From Butyrivibrio sp. YAB3001 (GTDB lineage: Bacteria; Bacillota; Clostridia; Lachnospirales; Lachnospiraceae): a stretch of 64,000 bases of DNA. The notes below the pieces were generated by a model, which saw only the letters and a program-made list of their open reading frames with translations, was not told the DNA's origin and did not search any database. Position numbers and translations under genes: made by a program. Position 1 is the first letter of the stretch; each line of letters opens with the position of its first letter. The stretch covers positions 216,114-280,113 of the forward strand of contig NZ_FOKR01000004.1 of assembly GCF_900112195.1 (NCBI RefSeq), in the 5' to 3' direction. Shown here one piece after another: positions 51,259 through 60,937 of the stretch.

Positions 51259-52824
51259 TTATTCACCTTCATGCTCCGCCTCTTCACGGATAAATTCAAA
51301 AGTTTTTCCTTTGTCAGTAGAGGCATAAATGCCAACCGTGCGTGCACCACCAAGTTTTTCACTATGATAATCACCATCCGCTCCCTGACTTATCTTCAAG
51401 TATATAGTGTCTGCTTCTTCCCATGCTTCCTCGGGCATGACAAACGGATTGTAGAACTCACCAGTCGGAAGTTCGATTTTGGGAGAAGGAAGGATTATCT
51501 CCTGATAGCTTTTGCCGCCATCAACCGTTTCAAACAGGAGCCCTTCGCTTCCTCCGGCATATGATAACGCAGCGAAACCGGTATTTCCGTCATCAAGAAA
51601 TGTTATAAATCTTGCTTCTCCACCATTCTGATTGAAAGGATCTGAATTCACAAGTTCTGCACTGTCGGGATTTCCCTTTTCATTAAAGACCATCAGGATA
51701 TAGAAACTGCTTCCTAATGCGCGGTCTATAGGAACAAGCGCATATTCGCGCCCGTCCGGAAAATCATATGCTACTTCATAATCATATGTAGCCCACTGTC
51801 TTATTGCGTCATCAGTTATCTTGGCAGATGCATTCAATGTATCGTCAGATTCATCAACTGTATCATGTCCTGACGGGATATTATTAAAAAAATCATATTC
51901 GTGATTTAAGTACCGGTCTATGCAAGTATACAGATTATTGTAAAATCCAACTCTGTCAGCACTATAACTGTCCAGTCGTAGCATATTATTAAAACCGAAT
52001 ACCGCTTTCTCATAACCGGGAGCTGTTAGTATAAACCCGGTCGAATCATACATTTTTTTCGCTCTGATATACGGAAGTCGATCAAAACAGCAGTCAAGCC
52101 ATTCACAAATATCGTCACAATAAGAATTTAGATCCTGACTGCCGGGTCCATTCATAGATATTATTGGAGTATAAACGAGATCTGAGGGTAATTCTCCTTC
52201 TTTAACATCCCAATCCAAACTTCTCATAAACCTTTCAGGGAACAGTGCATCAGTCACTGTCTTGAAAACTTCCTCCGGATAACTGTCATGAAAAGCCAAG
52301 CTTTCATCCGCGCGAAAAACAATACCATCCCCTCTTATGGCATATCCGTTTGCATCTTTGGTGATTTCCTCAACATTATATATGGAATACCTTTCGCTTA
52401 GGATATCCTTTATTTCCTCATCTGAATATCCCACAAAGGAATCCCTTCCATCATAAAAAACTTCGACCTCTCTATCTGATTGTTCAGACCCCATAAAGGT
52501 AATGATAACCCCATACTTCATCCATTCTACAGAATAGTTTGCTGGACGAAACTGAACTCCGTCATCAGAGATATCCTGACGAAATGATTCAACAATCCGA
52601 TTTTCGTCCTTAACAGTCACCTTTGCGTGCGAAGCGCCAAAAGGCCAATCCGCTTCGCCTACCGCCTGAAAAACAACACTGTATCTGCCATCCGGAGATT
52701 GTTCCATTCCGACATTTGTTCTCTTCCAGGACATCTGATATTTCAAGCTCAGACACAACACGAGAAGGATCAGCAAAACTGAAGCGGCAATACATGCTAT
52801 TATCTTAAGTATTTTCTTTACCAT
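51259..52824 (-). CDS. Membrane-anchored protein of unknown function, 521 residues
   Basis: One N-terminal transmembrane helix (IIACIAASVLLILLVLCLSL) and a large extracytoplasmic part. Residues 40-130 (SPDGRYSVVFQAVGEADWPFG, EVEVFYDG) resemble a DUF5412-type beta domain. The C-terminal third has two BNR/sialidase-like repeats (TVDGGKSYQEI and STDKGKTFEFI). No catalytic site is recognised. It sits between the MerR gene and another large surface protein gene. Confidence 0.75.
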   Translation of the reverse strand: MVKKILKIIACIAASVLLILLVLCLSLKYQMSWKRTNVGMEQSPDGRYSVVFQAVGEADWPFGASHAKVTVKDENRIVESFRQDISDDGVQFRPANYSVEWMKYGVIITFMGSEQSDREVEVFYDGRDSFVGYSDEEIKDILSERYSIYNVEEITKDANGYAIRGDGIVFRADESLAFHDSYPEEVFKTVTDALFPERFMRSLDWDVKEGELPSDLVYTPIISMNGPGSQDLNSYCDDICEWLDCCFDRLPYIRAKKMYDSTGFILTAPGYEKAVFGFNNMLRLDSYSADRVGFYNNLYTCIDRYLNHEYDFFNNIPSGHDTVDESDDTLNASAKITDDAIRQWATYDYEVAYDFPDGREYALVPIDRALGSSFYILMVFNEKGNPDSAELVNSDPFNQNGGEARFITFLDDGNTGFAALSYAGGSEGLLFETVDGGKSYQEIILPSPKIELPTGEFYNPFVMPEEAWEEADTIYLKISQGADGDYHSEKLGGARTVGIYASTDKGKTFEFIREEAEHEGE

Positions 52825-52884
52825 CTTTTCTTATCTCAATCATTAATCGTCAATTATGCTGAAATTAGCAGCTCCCTAGATTTA

Positions 52885-54738
52885 TTATCCTCCAAGAGTG
52901 CTAACACCAAAAACTTCTTCGTAACTCGCAAATACTTCTATGAATCCAGAGGAATAAGGTCCAAGGTCGTAAGGGAAAAAGTAATAGATTATTCCATCTT
53001 CTTCGAAATAAATATTGTAATAATTCACGGATTCATAAGCTACTTCGTAGGCACTATCTGAATCCTGCGCAAAATACGGATTATCATCGCTACTATTTTC
53101 ACCAGTTTCATCCTCATAGCTTTCGTAATCCTCTTTTACTTTTGTAGCAATAAGTGTCTTGAACTCTTCCTCTGTGCCTTTATAGAAATCTTCAAATGTC
53201 AGCTGCTTGCCCGTCTGAAGATCAAAAAGATATTGGTCTCTACTGGGCATTCCATGAGCACCACCACCGTACCAATAGCTATTTTCATATACAGCAAGGT
53301 ATCTGTCATTTATTATGTTTACTTTAGTGACTTCATATACTTCTTCTGTAACCTGTGACCATTCCTCATGTTCATCGCAGTACTCATCAGAATTGTTCTC
53401 ATTGGCATTTCTGATTCTCTCTGCTATTTCATTTGTTTTGGCATATAAAGCTTTATTGATCACATCTGAAAACTCTGAGTAATGATAATCCAGCTGAAAA
53501 GTCTCGCAGTATAGCTTATCAAGTTCATAGCCGCAATGAGGACAGCATGATGTAACGCTGGTATATTCAACAGTTCCGTAATCAAAAGTATCAACATGTT
53601 CAGGTTCTATAGCCAGCTCTACGATAGTATTATCAGCATCTTCTATATCTGACATGTACCAACCAATCTTTTGCCCTTTAAAATCTCTAAAAATCACCTT
53701 ACCTTTCTTAATGATAGGCGAAGAAAGCGGTGAATAATACAGTGTTCCAGGAACACCTTTTCTTGTGATGATGGTTCTATCCTTACCACTAACAAGATCA
53801 TAAGAATGAAGACTGGCATCTCTCATACCATATTCCGTGGAATCATTATGAGTATAGTACATCACTCCTTCATCCAAAGCCTCAATACTAGACACTGATG
53901 GTTCAATATTTATATCACATATCTTATTCTGATCAAAATCGTAGTAATAGTATCCTATTGCGTTATAGCTACCATCCATTATATAAAACAGCAGGAACTT
54001 GTTGTTATATCCAGATGTCGAAAGCCTTTTATCAGAAAGACTGACTATACACTCTGCATTTCCCTGTGCATCAATCTTAAAAATCTCGTCATTCAGTTCC
54101 CGCAAAACAAAGCCTTGCTCCCCCAAGATTTTTTCGTAGCACTCTTTGTATTGCCCTTTAACTCTATTCACATCCGCGTTATAGAATAAAATAGTGTCAT
54201 AAAAAGCCTTAAGTGAATCATCTTCAGAAACAGTATACTTTAATTCATCTTTTTCTTTTGCTATTTTATAAACCTTGTAAGTCTGCTCAGAATCATAACT
54301 TCCAGTTTTAACTGCTGAATAAAAGAATCCGTTGTAATAATCAAAGGTATCAACATATTCATCATCTTCTTCCCGGAAAATCTCAGCAATTTCCCGCTTC
54401 ACAGGATCAACTGCAAAATACGCCTCTATCCTGCTTAAATAGTCCTCTCCTTCATAGCAGTAGTAATAAAGGATTCCGTCATGCTCCAGTTCAAACCCTC
54501 TTGGTGTAAAAGAACTACCATTTTCAGCAAAGATCTTTTTTATATCTTCAATATCATATTTCCCGGTTATATTACCCTCTAGATCAGATGCGTAAATCAC
54601 TGAATAATTATCGTTAATAAGCACGAAATCATCGGTCTCATCTTTATTTACATTTTGACTATTCTGCCCTCCAAGAGTGCATGCTGATAATAACACAGCA
54701 CAAAGAAAGCAATTTAAAACAATAATTCTTCTTTTCAT
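52885..54738 (-). CDS. Large lipoprotein with DUF3298-type C-terminal domain
   Basis: 617 residues from ATG 54738. Lipobox LSAC (about Cys20). The middle (60-400) looks like a beta-propeller (repeated Tyr/Asp-rich strands such as YYYDFDQNKICDI, YSPLSSPIIKKGKVIF). The end carries SYWYGGGAHGMPSRDQYLFDLQTGKQLTFEDFYKG, the hallmark of DUF3298/RsiV-like domains, and YYFFPYDLGPYSSG. A zinc-like CCPHCGYELDKLYC cluster sits between them. Role unknown. Confidence 0.8.
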   Translation of the reverse strand: MKRRIIVLNCFLCAVLLSACTLGGQNSQNVNKDETDDFVLINDNYSVIYASDLEGNITGKYDIEDIKKIFAENGSSFTPRGFELEHDGILYYYCYEGEDYLSRIEAYFAVDPVKREIAEIFREEDDEYVDTFDYYNGFFYSAVKTGSYDSEQTYKVYKIAKEKDELKYTVSEDDSLKAFYDTILFYNADVNRVKGQYKECYEKILGEQGFVLRELNDEIFKIDAQGNAECIVSLSDKRLSTSGYNNKFLLFYIMDGSYNAIGYYYYDFDQNKICDINIEPSVSSIEALDEGVMYYTHNDSTEYGMRDASLHSYDLVSGKDRTIITRKGVPGTLYYSPLSSPIIKKGKVIFRDFKGQKIGWYMSDIEDADNTIVELAIEPEHVDTFDYGTVEYTSVTSCCPHCGYELDKLYCETFQLDYHYSEFSDVINKALYAKTNEIAERIRNANENNSDEYCDEHEEWSQVTEEVYEVTKVNIINDRYLAVYENSYWYGGGAHGMPSRDQYLFDLQTGKQLTFEDFYKGTEEEFKTLIATKVKEDYESYEDETGENSSDDNPYFAQDSDSAYEVAYESVNYYNIYFEEDGIIYYFFPYDLGPYSSGFIEVFASYEEVFGVSTLGG

Positions 54739-54757
54739 ACCTATCACCATAAACTAT

Positions 54758-54879
54758 AAACTGCCATGAGTACTATTGTTTCCAGCATTACTCCAAGAAC
54801 CGATAGCTGTCTTTACCATTAACCAAACTCCTCCAATACAGTTATATCCATTATACCCCTAACAACTCTATTTCACCCA
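54758..54879 (-). pseudogene. Decayed flavodoxin 5' end with conserved promoter-like element, copy 2
   Basis: TATAAT at 54850-54855 inside the conserved element (54843-54879), GGAGGAG and an ATG near 54820 open a frame starting MVKTAI that stops after 21 codons. The same element, ribosome-binding site and start (MGKTAI) occur in front of the flavodoxin fragment at 62219. The segment is therefore a diverged second copy of that gene start, now abutting the lipoprotein gene. Confidence 0.5.
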
Positions 54880-54880
54880 T

Positions 54881-54910
54881 AAAAATGGACTGGAAAGACG
54901 ATCCAGCCCA
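54881..54910 (-). terminator. Intrinsic terminator
   Basis: Stem TGGGCTGGA/TCCAGTCCA (one mismatch) followed by five T on the minus strand, just after the gene fragment at 54922. Confidence 0.7.
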
Positions 54911-54921
54911 TCTTCGAATCT

Positions 54922-55146
54922 TTAATGATTATCCAAATATTCTGAGAGTCTAAGCCAATCGATTTTTACTCGCCTTGCATCCCACTCCTTTTCCGGTAAG
55001 TGGTACCAGGTACCAGAAAGTTTTATAGTGGTTGGCATTATCCTGATAAAACTCATGGATGCACAACCAATAACTTTATCTCCGTCACTAGCCAGAACAG
55101 TCATCTGATCTCCATTTAAAAAGTAATCACGACTTTCATTTATCAC
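54922..55146 (-). pseudogene. Chimeric GNAT fragment, 74 residues
   Basis: The first 40 residues (FLNGDQMTVLASDGDKVIGC, ASMSFIRIMPT) match the central strands of a GNAT acetyltransferase just before the acetyl-CoA loop. The loop and everything after it are missing. The last 33 residues (GTWYHLPEKEWDARRVKIDW onward) belong to something unrecognised. It is probably a deletion product joining two genes. Confidence 0.5.
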
Positions 55147-55191
55147 TTCATCTGAATGTTCATAATTTTCATCTTCTCCTCTTGTTCATAG

Positions 55192-55623
55192 TCACTCCAT
55201 ACTTCCTTTTGCACTGTTGATAAGTCCCAGGAGACCTTTTTCTTTTATAAGGGCAATGCCCTGGAATTCATCTCCGAGAACTATCAGATTGTCGCCTGAT
55301 TTTATATCGAAGATCTTTCTTGCTTTAGCGGGAATGACAATCTGACCCTTATCTCCTACTTTGACCATTCCAAAGATATGTTTTCCTTTTGGTGGTATGT
55401 CATATCCTAGGTTGTCCGAATCAGTCTTTTCATACGAGATAAGATCGTCCATGGTTACACCAAAGAGGTCCGCCAGCTGCTTACACCTCTCTATATCCGG
55501 AAGTGACTCTCCGGTCTCATATTTTGAAAGCGTCTGCCTGGATACGCCTATTTTCTCGGCGATGTCTTCCTGCGACAGATTGTTAAGCTTTCTTAATTCA
55601 ATAAGGTTATCAGCAAAACTCAT
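55192..55623 (-). CDS. XRE-AbrB fusion transcriptional regulator
   Basis: 143 residues. Residues 1-65 are an XRE helix-turn-helix (NLSQEDIAEKIGVSRQTLSKYETGESLP). Residues 82-130 are a SpoVT/AbrB-type beta-barrel DNA-binding domain (VKVGDKGQIVIPAKARKIFDIKSGD). Two DNA-binding modules in one chain are known in Clostridia. Its ATG overlaps the acyltransferase stop (ATGA), and AAGGAG lies in the end of that gene, so the two are co-translated. Confidence 0.9.
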   Translation of the reverse strand: MSFADNLIELRKLNNLSQEDIAEKIGVSRQTLSKYETGESLPDIERCKQLADLFGVTMDDLISYEKTDSDNLGYDIPPKGKHIFGMVKVGDKGQIVIPAKARKIFDIKSGDNLIVLGDEFQGIALIKEKGLLGLINSAKGSME

Positions 55624-56696
55624 TCTTTCTTCTCCTTTTTAATTCCCAGAACACACCACCTTATGAAAGGTATGCGGCTTACGATCTCATACAGAAGGTA
55701 GGAACCTGCAAATGCTGCTATTGCGACCAACAGGTAAACGATGACAGGGGCAAGGGACGGACATAATGTATGCAGATACCATCCGCTGACTGCGATCATC
55801 AGATAATGGAACACGTAGAGGCCCCATGATTTTTTGCACATCCACTTTGAGAAAGTATTCTCAAAATTTCCCCATTTTCTCATGAAGGCAAGTACACCGA
55901 GCGTTCCAAACCATGCGTATGCATTGCACATGATTGTATCCAGAACCACGTGATCCGGATAAGGCTGACCTATATATAAAATCACGAAGGCTATGCAGGA
56001 TGCGAGGGCAAGGATGCTTAATAACAGCCAGTTTTCGCCAAGTCGATCCATCACTTCGTCATTGGACAGTACAAAGTAGCCGATTAAAAAGCCCAGTCCG
56101 TAAATACCGAATCTGTATACCACTATTATCGGTGTGTTAAGTATCTGCGCCGCTCCGTATACGGGTATGACAAGAAGTATAACTATCAGAAGGTTGGTCT
56201 TGTCGCAGATATTATAGAATCTGTCTTTTTCAATCCTTCTGATCAGTACCAGTATCAGGCTGAAGAGCCAAAGCATCTGAACGTACCACAGAGGACCTGA
56301 GCCGCTGACTGCCATTATCAGGAAAAGGATTGGCCCTGGTACATTGCCCATGGAATCAAATGCACCGGATATCAGCATATTGTAGTAGCCAAGAACCCAG
56401 CCGAAAACCAGAAGTCCGATTGTTGATGGCACAAGATATTTTCTCGTCCTTACTCTGATGAATTCCTTTTCTGTTCGTTTAACCAGTTCATAACGGGCTG
56501 ACATGCCGGATACCACAAACAGAAGTAACATGAACCAGGGATATACAATGTACTGATATGTGTCCTGGGGCTGATGTTCACTGAAGGGACCGATGATTCC
56601 ATGCTGTGTAACGCCGTTGAATATGTAAATTACATGATAGATGACAACCAGCACTACTGTTATCCAGCGAATATTATCCAAATATACCTTTCTCAT
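55620..56696 (-). CDS. Acyltransferase 3 family membrane protein
   Basis: 358 residues from ATG 56696 (AAAGGTGG upstream). It has ten or so helices and begins KVYLDNIRWITVVLVVIYHV, with the catalytic-type His of the family; RxR-type FIRVRTRKYLVPSTIGLLVFG follows. Family members transfer acyl groups to sugars or lipids of the envelope. It is co-translated with the XRE-AbrB regulator. Confidence 0.9.
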   Translation of the reverse strand: MRKVYLDNIRWITVVLVVIYHVIYIFNGVTQHGIIGPFSEHQPQDTYQYIVYPWFMLLLFVVSGMSARYELVKRTEKEFIRVRTRKYLVPSTIGLLVFGWVLGYYNMLISGAFDSMGNVPGPILFLIMAVSGSGPLWYVQMLWLFSLILVLIRRIEKDRFYNICDKTNLLIVILLVIPVYGAAQILNTPIIVVYRFGIYGLGFLIGYFVLSNDEVMDRLGENWLLLSILALASCIAFVILYIGQPYPDHVVLDTIMCNAYAWFGTLGVLAFMRKWGNFENTFSKWMCKKSWGLYVFHYLMIAVSGWYLHTLCPSLAPVIVYLLVAIAAFAGSYLLYEIVSRIPFIRWCVLGIKKEKKE

Positions 56697-56732
56697 TTTT
56701 CTACCACCTTTGCTAAACATTTTAACATTTTT

Positions 56733-57044
56733 TTAATCATAAAAAAGCAAGCTCCGCCTGTCTACCAAGCGAAGCTTACATGTAGTGCAGTATTTTGTTA
56801 AATTTGGTTGCGAACTCACAGTTTTCTCAGGAAATACATTTACATTGAATGTATCGAACAGATCCTCATCTTCTTGTTTATCGTCAGAACACCCCACGCC
56901 TTCCGATTTGCAGGAGATGCAGGAGGAATGAATATACTCTTCATAGCTGACCTTATGGGATAGTACCAGATTCTATCCGACAATCTTTTCAGCATCTTCA
57001 CACCAATTCTCTTTCTTGATTTCGATTTCTATACCTTTACCCAT
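56733..57044 (-). pseudogene. Cysteine-rich ORF interrupted by one in-frame TAG
   Basis: An ATG at 57044 (overlapping the end of the upstream lipoprotein gene by 16 bases) opens a 104-codon frame ending in TAA at 56733. Its only interruption is a TAG at codon 24 (56973-56975). After it the frame stays coding-like: LSHKVSYEEYIHSSCISCKS, SDDKQEDEDLFDTFNVNVF, TKYCTTCKL. The CxxC pairs suggest a metal-binding fold. No family recognised. A single nonsense mutation is the simplest reading. Confidence 0.5.
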
Positions 57045-58036
57045 TCTACTCTCTGCGCATCAAGCTCATCCAGCTTAATATCATATCCTTTATCGCTTGC
57101 AAAGTTCTCAATCATTTTCATGATTTCTTCCCTGCTCTCAAACACAAATCCCTGTTCTTCACACCCTATGATAAACTGTTTATCTGCATCAGAACGTTCT
57201 CCAAACTCATATAAGCAGTAATGAATCTGTCCGTCAAATTCCACTTTCCCAATTGCTAAATTAGGTTCTTTATCCGTATAACACTCATTATATAAAGAAC
57301 TATACTCATCTGGATACGACAGCTCATTTCCAAACAAGATAAGCTCATCAAAGATAATATCCTCTGTCCCTTTTTGTGTTATCACCTCAGTCTTAGCCAC
57401 AGTTATCCTACTGTTAGCATATTCTTTAGATGAGTACACACCATTTTTTCCCAGATAATTGTCAGACCGTGCCTGCTCATAAGTGTTAATTACGGATGTT
57501 AGATGTAGCTGTCCAGCATTATATATTAGAAAAAACATGACATTATTCTCTATATAATAATTAGGATTATCCGTAACTATAATTGCCATTACAGGTCGTT
57601 CGCATTCCTCATACATAAAGGAATAAAAACATTGAATATCCTCACAAATGAACATTTCCTCATAAAGTTCATTAACTTCATTGAATGTGACAACCTCTCC
57701 GATTTCAGGAAAGCTTTCGAAATCCTCTGAGCTAAAGTCTATATCATTAATAGCTCCTTTCTCAGTGCAGTTAGTAATGAAATCTATCATCGCACTCTTT
57801 ATTGATTCAAAATCATCCGAAACCTGTTCAGCTTCAAAGGCTATTTTCTCTTCAGAAGGCTTTTCTTCATGTATCTCGGTAGTGACCATTTCTGGTGCCG
57901 TTTCGTTTGTATTATCTGTATCAAAGCCTGAGGATGATCTTTGCAAACTCTGATCTATTTCTTTTGTATCGGAAAAAGTGCATGCAGACAAAATAAACAT
58001 GCCAGTAAGAAGTGCCCCAACTACTTTCTTTCTCAT
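57029..58036 (-). CDS. Lipoprotein of unknown function, 335 residues
   Basis: From ATG 58036; lipobox LSAC (about Cys19). A Ser/Thr/Glu-rich linker (30-65) precedes a globular domain (IKSAMIDFITNCTEKGAIND, YFLIYNAGQLHLTSVINTYEQ, CEEQGFVFESREEIMKMIENF). No known domain recognised. The Shine-Dalgarno is weak, and its tail overlaps the start of the TAG-interrupted frame. Confidence 0.75.
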   Translation of the reverse strand: MRKKVVGALLTGMFILSACTFSDTKEIDQSLQRSSSGFDTDNTNETAPEMVTTEIHEEKPSEEKIAFEAEQVSDDFESIKSAMIDFITNCTEKGAINDIDFSSEDFESFPEIGEVVTFNEVNELYEEMFICEDIQCFYSFMYEECERPVMAIIVTDNPNYYIENNVMFFLIYNAGQLHLTSVINTYEQARSDNYLGKNGVYSSKEYANSRITVAKTEVITQKGTEDIIFDELILFGNELSYPDEYSSLYNECYTDKEPNLAIGKVEFDGQIHYCLYEFGERSDADKQFIIGCEEQGFVFESREEIMKMIENFASDKGYDIKLDELDAQRVEWVKV

Positions 58037-58297
58037 ATCAATCACTGTTAAGATCCCATTTCCCAAAATAGAATCTGTATTCCTCCTTTCAGCGTATACT
58101 ATCCCTATCTATAGGATACTTCCAAGAACTTTTTTCTTCAATTTCAACAATACACAAGTTTAATGGCCGCTTTTGTCATTTCTTACATAAAGGACTATTT
58201 TATCTGTGTAAATAATCAAGAAAAAAATCGACTAAAGGCTCCAAAATTTACAAGCCCTTAGTTCTCCTGGAACATAATCAAAAAGAGTAACAACGCA

Positions 58298-58328
58298 AAT
58301 GGCACTTCCAAAAAGCAGAAGTGCCATT
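58298..58328 (-). terminator. Hairpin after the galactanase gene
   Basis: A perfect 11-base stem (58298-58308 with 58318-58328) just past the stop codon at 58339, with only a short T-stretch after it. The rest of 58037-58297 shows no gene. Confidence 0.55.
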
Positions 58329-58338
58329 CATAACGTGA

Positions 58339-59703
58339 TTATTCAGCTCCATTCCTCATATAGTTAAATACATTTATAGATTCCAAAGGATGCCCCTCAA
58401 AATCAAAGAATGCCTGATTATCCCATGAGCATCCACCATAATATACAGCTGCATCCTCAGGATCATAATCAGAAGCATAGCTGCTTGCCCAGCCACTTCC
58501 GTACTGTTCCCATATTGCTGAATTGTCAGCACTGGCGGGTCCCACAGGAATCCATGCTCCTTCCCAATAGAACATTCCTATACCACCAACATTATTTACA
58601 TACTGGCATATATCATGAAGAATGGTTGCCTGTCCTTCAGGTGATGCCGGATATCCATCAACAAGATCTTTTTCTGTGAGACTGTTCCCTGAACCATCAC
58701 CATCTTCAGTAGTATAGCAATATGAAGTTTCAGCAAGAAAAGCTTTTTTGCCATATCTTTCCTGGATAAGTTCGAGAACACGGCTCATATTATCCATACC
58801 ACCATCCCAGAAAGGATAATAGCTCATTCCAATCATATCGAAATCAAGCTCCGCATTAACAAGCTTCTCCACAAGGGTAAGAACATCTGCCTTAGCTGTG
58901 ATTCTTGTGTAATGAACAACGATGTCAATGTCTTTACCATAATCTTCCGAAACCTCGCGGATAGCTTTGCTTCCGGATTTAAGAAGCTCTATTACATTTT
59001 CCAGCCTGGTTTCTCCGGACATACCATAGTTGATCTCATTTCCAATCTGAATCATGCCAACATCAACACCTGCGTCAAAGAGCTTTGTTAAGCTATCTTT
59101 TGTGAAGTCATAAAGCGCTGATGATTTTTCCTCCACGCTCATTCCCTCCCAGGCCTTTGGCGCATGCTGCCTTTTAGGATCAGCCCAGAAATCAGAATAA
59201 TGGAAATCAATCATAACTCTCATCCCATATTCAGTAGCTCTTTTACCAAGTTCTATAGCTGTAGGAAGATCATTGTTACCGCCACCATATCCATTGCCGT
59301 TTTCATCATACGGATCATTCCATACACGCAGGCGAATATAGTTAATTCCAGAATCAGCAAATGTTTTGAGCGGATCCTGCTCATTACCATCAAAATCATA
59401 ATATTTAACACCACTCTTTTCTTCTACAAGAAGTGATGAAGCATCCATTCCAAATATAAAATCATCCGGCAGCCCATCAATCGCGGTTTTCCAGGTCTCC
59501 ACCTCTGGCTCCTTTACTTCATTTTCACTAGCTACCTCGCTAGAATTATCGCCAGCTTCAACACTTTCCATGGCAACAGGTGTTTCCTGAACGCTTGCCT
59601 CTGTATCTGCATTAGCGCTCTCCACATTACTATTGCATCCATTTAAAACTCCCAGCATCAAACCTGCAGTCATAATCAACGAGCAAACTCTCTTCCCTTT
59701 CAT
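58339..59703 (-). CDS. Arabinogalactan endo-beta-1,4-galactanase (GH53), lipoprotein
   Basis: 454 residues from ATG 59703 (GGGGGAGG upstream). Lipobox LNGC (about Cys23), a Glu/Ser/Val linker, then GH53: FIFGMDASSLL, NYIRLRVWNDPYD, MIDFHYSDFWADPKRQHAP, acid/base Glu in MIQIGNEINYG and nucleophile Glu in FLAETSYCYT. It cuts beta-1,4-galactan of pectin side chains at the cell surface. Divergent from an AraC regulator that probably controls it. Confidence 0.95.
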   Translation of the reverse strand: MKGKRVCSLIMTAGLMLGVLNGCNSNVESANADTEASVQETPVAMESVEAGDNSSEVASENEVKEPEVETWKTAIDGLPDDFIFGMDASSLLVEEKSGVKYYDFDGNEQDPLKTFADSGINYIRLRVWNDPYDENGNGYGGGNNDLPTAIELGKRATEYGMRVMIDFHYSDFWADPKRQHAPKAWEGMSVEEKSSALYDFTKDSLTKLFDAGVDVGMIQIGNEINYGMSGETRLENVIELLKSGSKAIREVSEDYGKDIDIVVHYTRITAKADVLTLVEKLVNAELDFDMIGMSYYPFWDGGMDNMSRVLELIQERYGKKAFLAETSYCYTTEDGDGSGNSLTEKDLVDGYPASPEGQATILHDICQYVNNVGGIGMFYWEGAWIPVGPASADNSAIWEQYGSGWASSYASDYDPEDAAVYYGGCSWDNQAFFDFEGHPLESINVFNYMRNGAE

Positions 59704-59820
59704 CACTGCCTCCCCCGTTATTAATAAAAATAGCCTAATATGCATTCTATCAACTATCAATGATAAAAAACATGAACAAAGGTGTATAATATATGCACAT
59801 TCTTACCAATTGGAGCACCT

Positions 59821-60675
59821 ATGTATATAAACTACGGAAACTATCAGGAAGATATTCAGGAAGGCTATATAAACAAAAGCGTACCTTTATGGATCAATAG
59901 CTGTGGAACATATAAGCTAATTACCAAAAAAGAGATGCCTACATTCAGGCCAAAGGGGAGGCTGGATTACCAGCTCATATATATACATTCCGGATGCGGT
60001 CATTTTATATTTGAAGGCTCCAATAATGTGACTGTCTCTGCAGGAAACATAGTAATATACCGTCCTGCCGAGACACAGAACTATATTTACTACGGAAACG
60101 ATACGCCAACCGTGTATTGGATTCATTTCTCCGGTGCCGAAATAGATAATCTGCTCAGAAGGCATGGTCTAGAACCAGACGGCAGAGTTCTGTCCGTAGG
60201 TGTAAGCGGAGAATACGTCCAACTTTTTAATAAGATCATTCTTGAATTGCAATTAAAAAGGGACTTCTATGCCACACAAACAGCTATCCTTTTCATGCAA
60301 ATCTTAATCCTTATGGGAAGAATAAATAGAAATGGCGAACACAGTATACTTGCAACAGATCGTCTCGAGATTGAACATGCTACAGATTATTTTCACGAGC
60401 ATTACCATGATCAGATCTGTATAGAAACATACTTAAAAAAAAATAACATCGGTAAAAATGCCTTTTTCCATAAGTTCAAGGCATTAACCGGTGTTACTCC
60501 TCTGCAATACGTTCTAGATATAAGGCTATCCACCGCCAAAAGATTATTGGAAAATACTGACTATTCCATATCAGATATAGCTACAATTGTCGGATATGAC
60601 AACGCTCTTTATTTTAGCAGACTGTTCCATAAGCACGTCGGAAAATCACCTCGCGAATACAGATCATCACAATAA
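59821..60675 (+). CDS. AraC-family regulator, cupin sensor domain
   Basis: 284 residues from ATG 59821 (TTGGAG five bases upstream). The N-terminal 140 residues are a cupin sugar-sensing domain (LIYIHSGCGHFIFEGSNN, VSAGNIVIYRPAETQNY). The C-terminal 100 residues are a double HTH (FFHKFKALTGVTPLQYVLDI and ISDIATIVGYDNALYFSRLF). A TATAAT lies at 59785-59790. It diverges from the GH53 gene, so it is the likely activator of galactan use. Confidence 0.93.
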   Translation: MYINYGNYQEDIQEGYINKSVPLWINSCGTYKLITKKEMPTFRPKGRLDYQLIYIHSGCGHFIFEGSNNVTVSAGNIVIYRPAETQNYIYYGNDTPTVYWIHFSGAEIDNLLRRHGLEPDGRVLSVGVSGEYVQLFNKIILELQLKRDFYATQTAILFMQILILMGRINRNGEHSILATDRLEIEHATDYFHEHYHDQICIETYLKKNNIGKNAFFHKFKALTGVTPLQYVLDIRLSTAKRLLENTDYSISDIATIVGYDNALYFSRLFHKHVGKSPREYRSSQ

Positions 60676-60731
60676 AGCCGCTAAAAATGGGCATGTCACA
60701 AATGCTGTCATGCTTATTTTTCAACAATCGA

Positions 60732-60760
60732 TTGTATTTCTGCACGCAAGCAATTATTCT
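60732..60760 (+). promoter_or_regulatory. Promoter of the truncated XRE gene
   Basis: TTGTAT (60732-60737) and TATTCT (60755-60760) are 17 bases apart, 20 bases before the start codon at 60782. Confidence 0.5.
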
Positions 60761-60781
60761 AGCCCTATGGAGGTGAGAGGT

Positions 60782-60937
60782 ATGAGTATTGGGAGTAAAA
60801 TAAAACAGCGAAGAACAGAGTTAAATATTACAAAAACTATTTTCTTACGAGCCACTTATCTCACCTGCCTCCCGGAAAGCAAGCGCTATTTCAGCGTTAT
60901 TCGTATGATCATAAACTTCTTCGTTCTGCTCGCCTGA
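60782..60937 (+). pseudogene. Truncated XRE-family regulator
   Basis: An ATG at 60782 with a strong GGAGGTGAGAGG begins an XRE regulator (SIGSKIKQRRTELNITK) that breaks after 18 residues, before the recognition helix. It then runs on as unrelated sequence antisense to the neighbouring lipoprotein gene. Promoter and ribosome-binding site remain; the rest of the gene was deleted. Confidence 0.6.

Noticed and set aside
56929..56964. Short plus-strand frame with GGAGG that resembles the start of a metallophosphoesterase
   Set aside because: Only 11 codons, and it lies antisense to the cysteine-rich frame; most likely coincidence.
58162..58260. 32-codon plus-strand frame in the gap before the galactanase terminator
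   Set aside because: No ribosome-binding site and no recognisable sequence.
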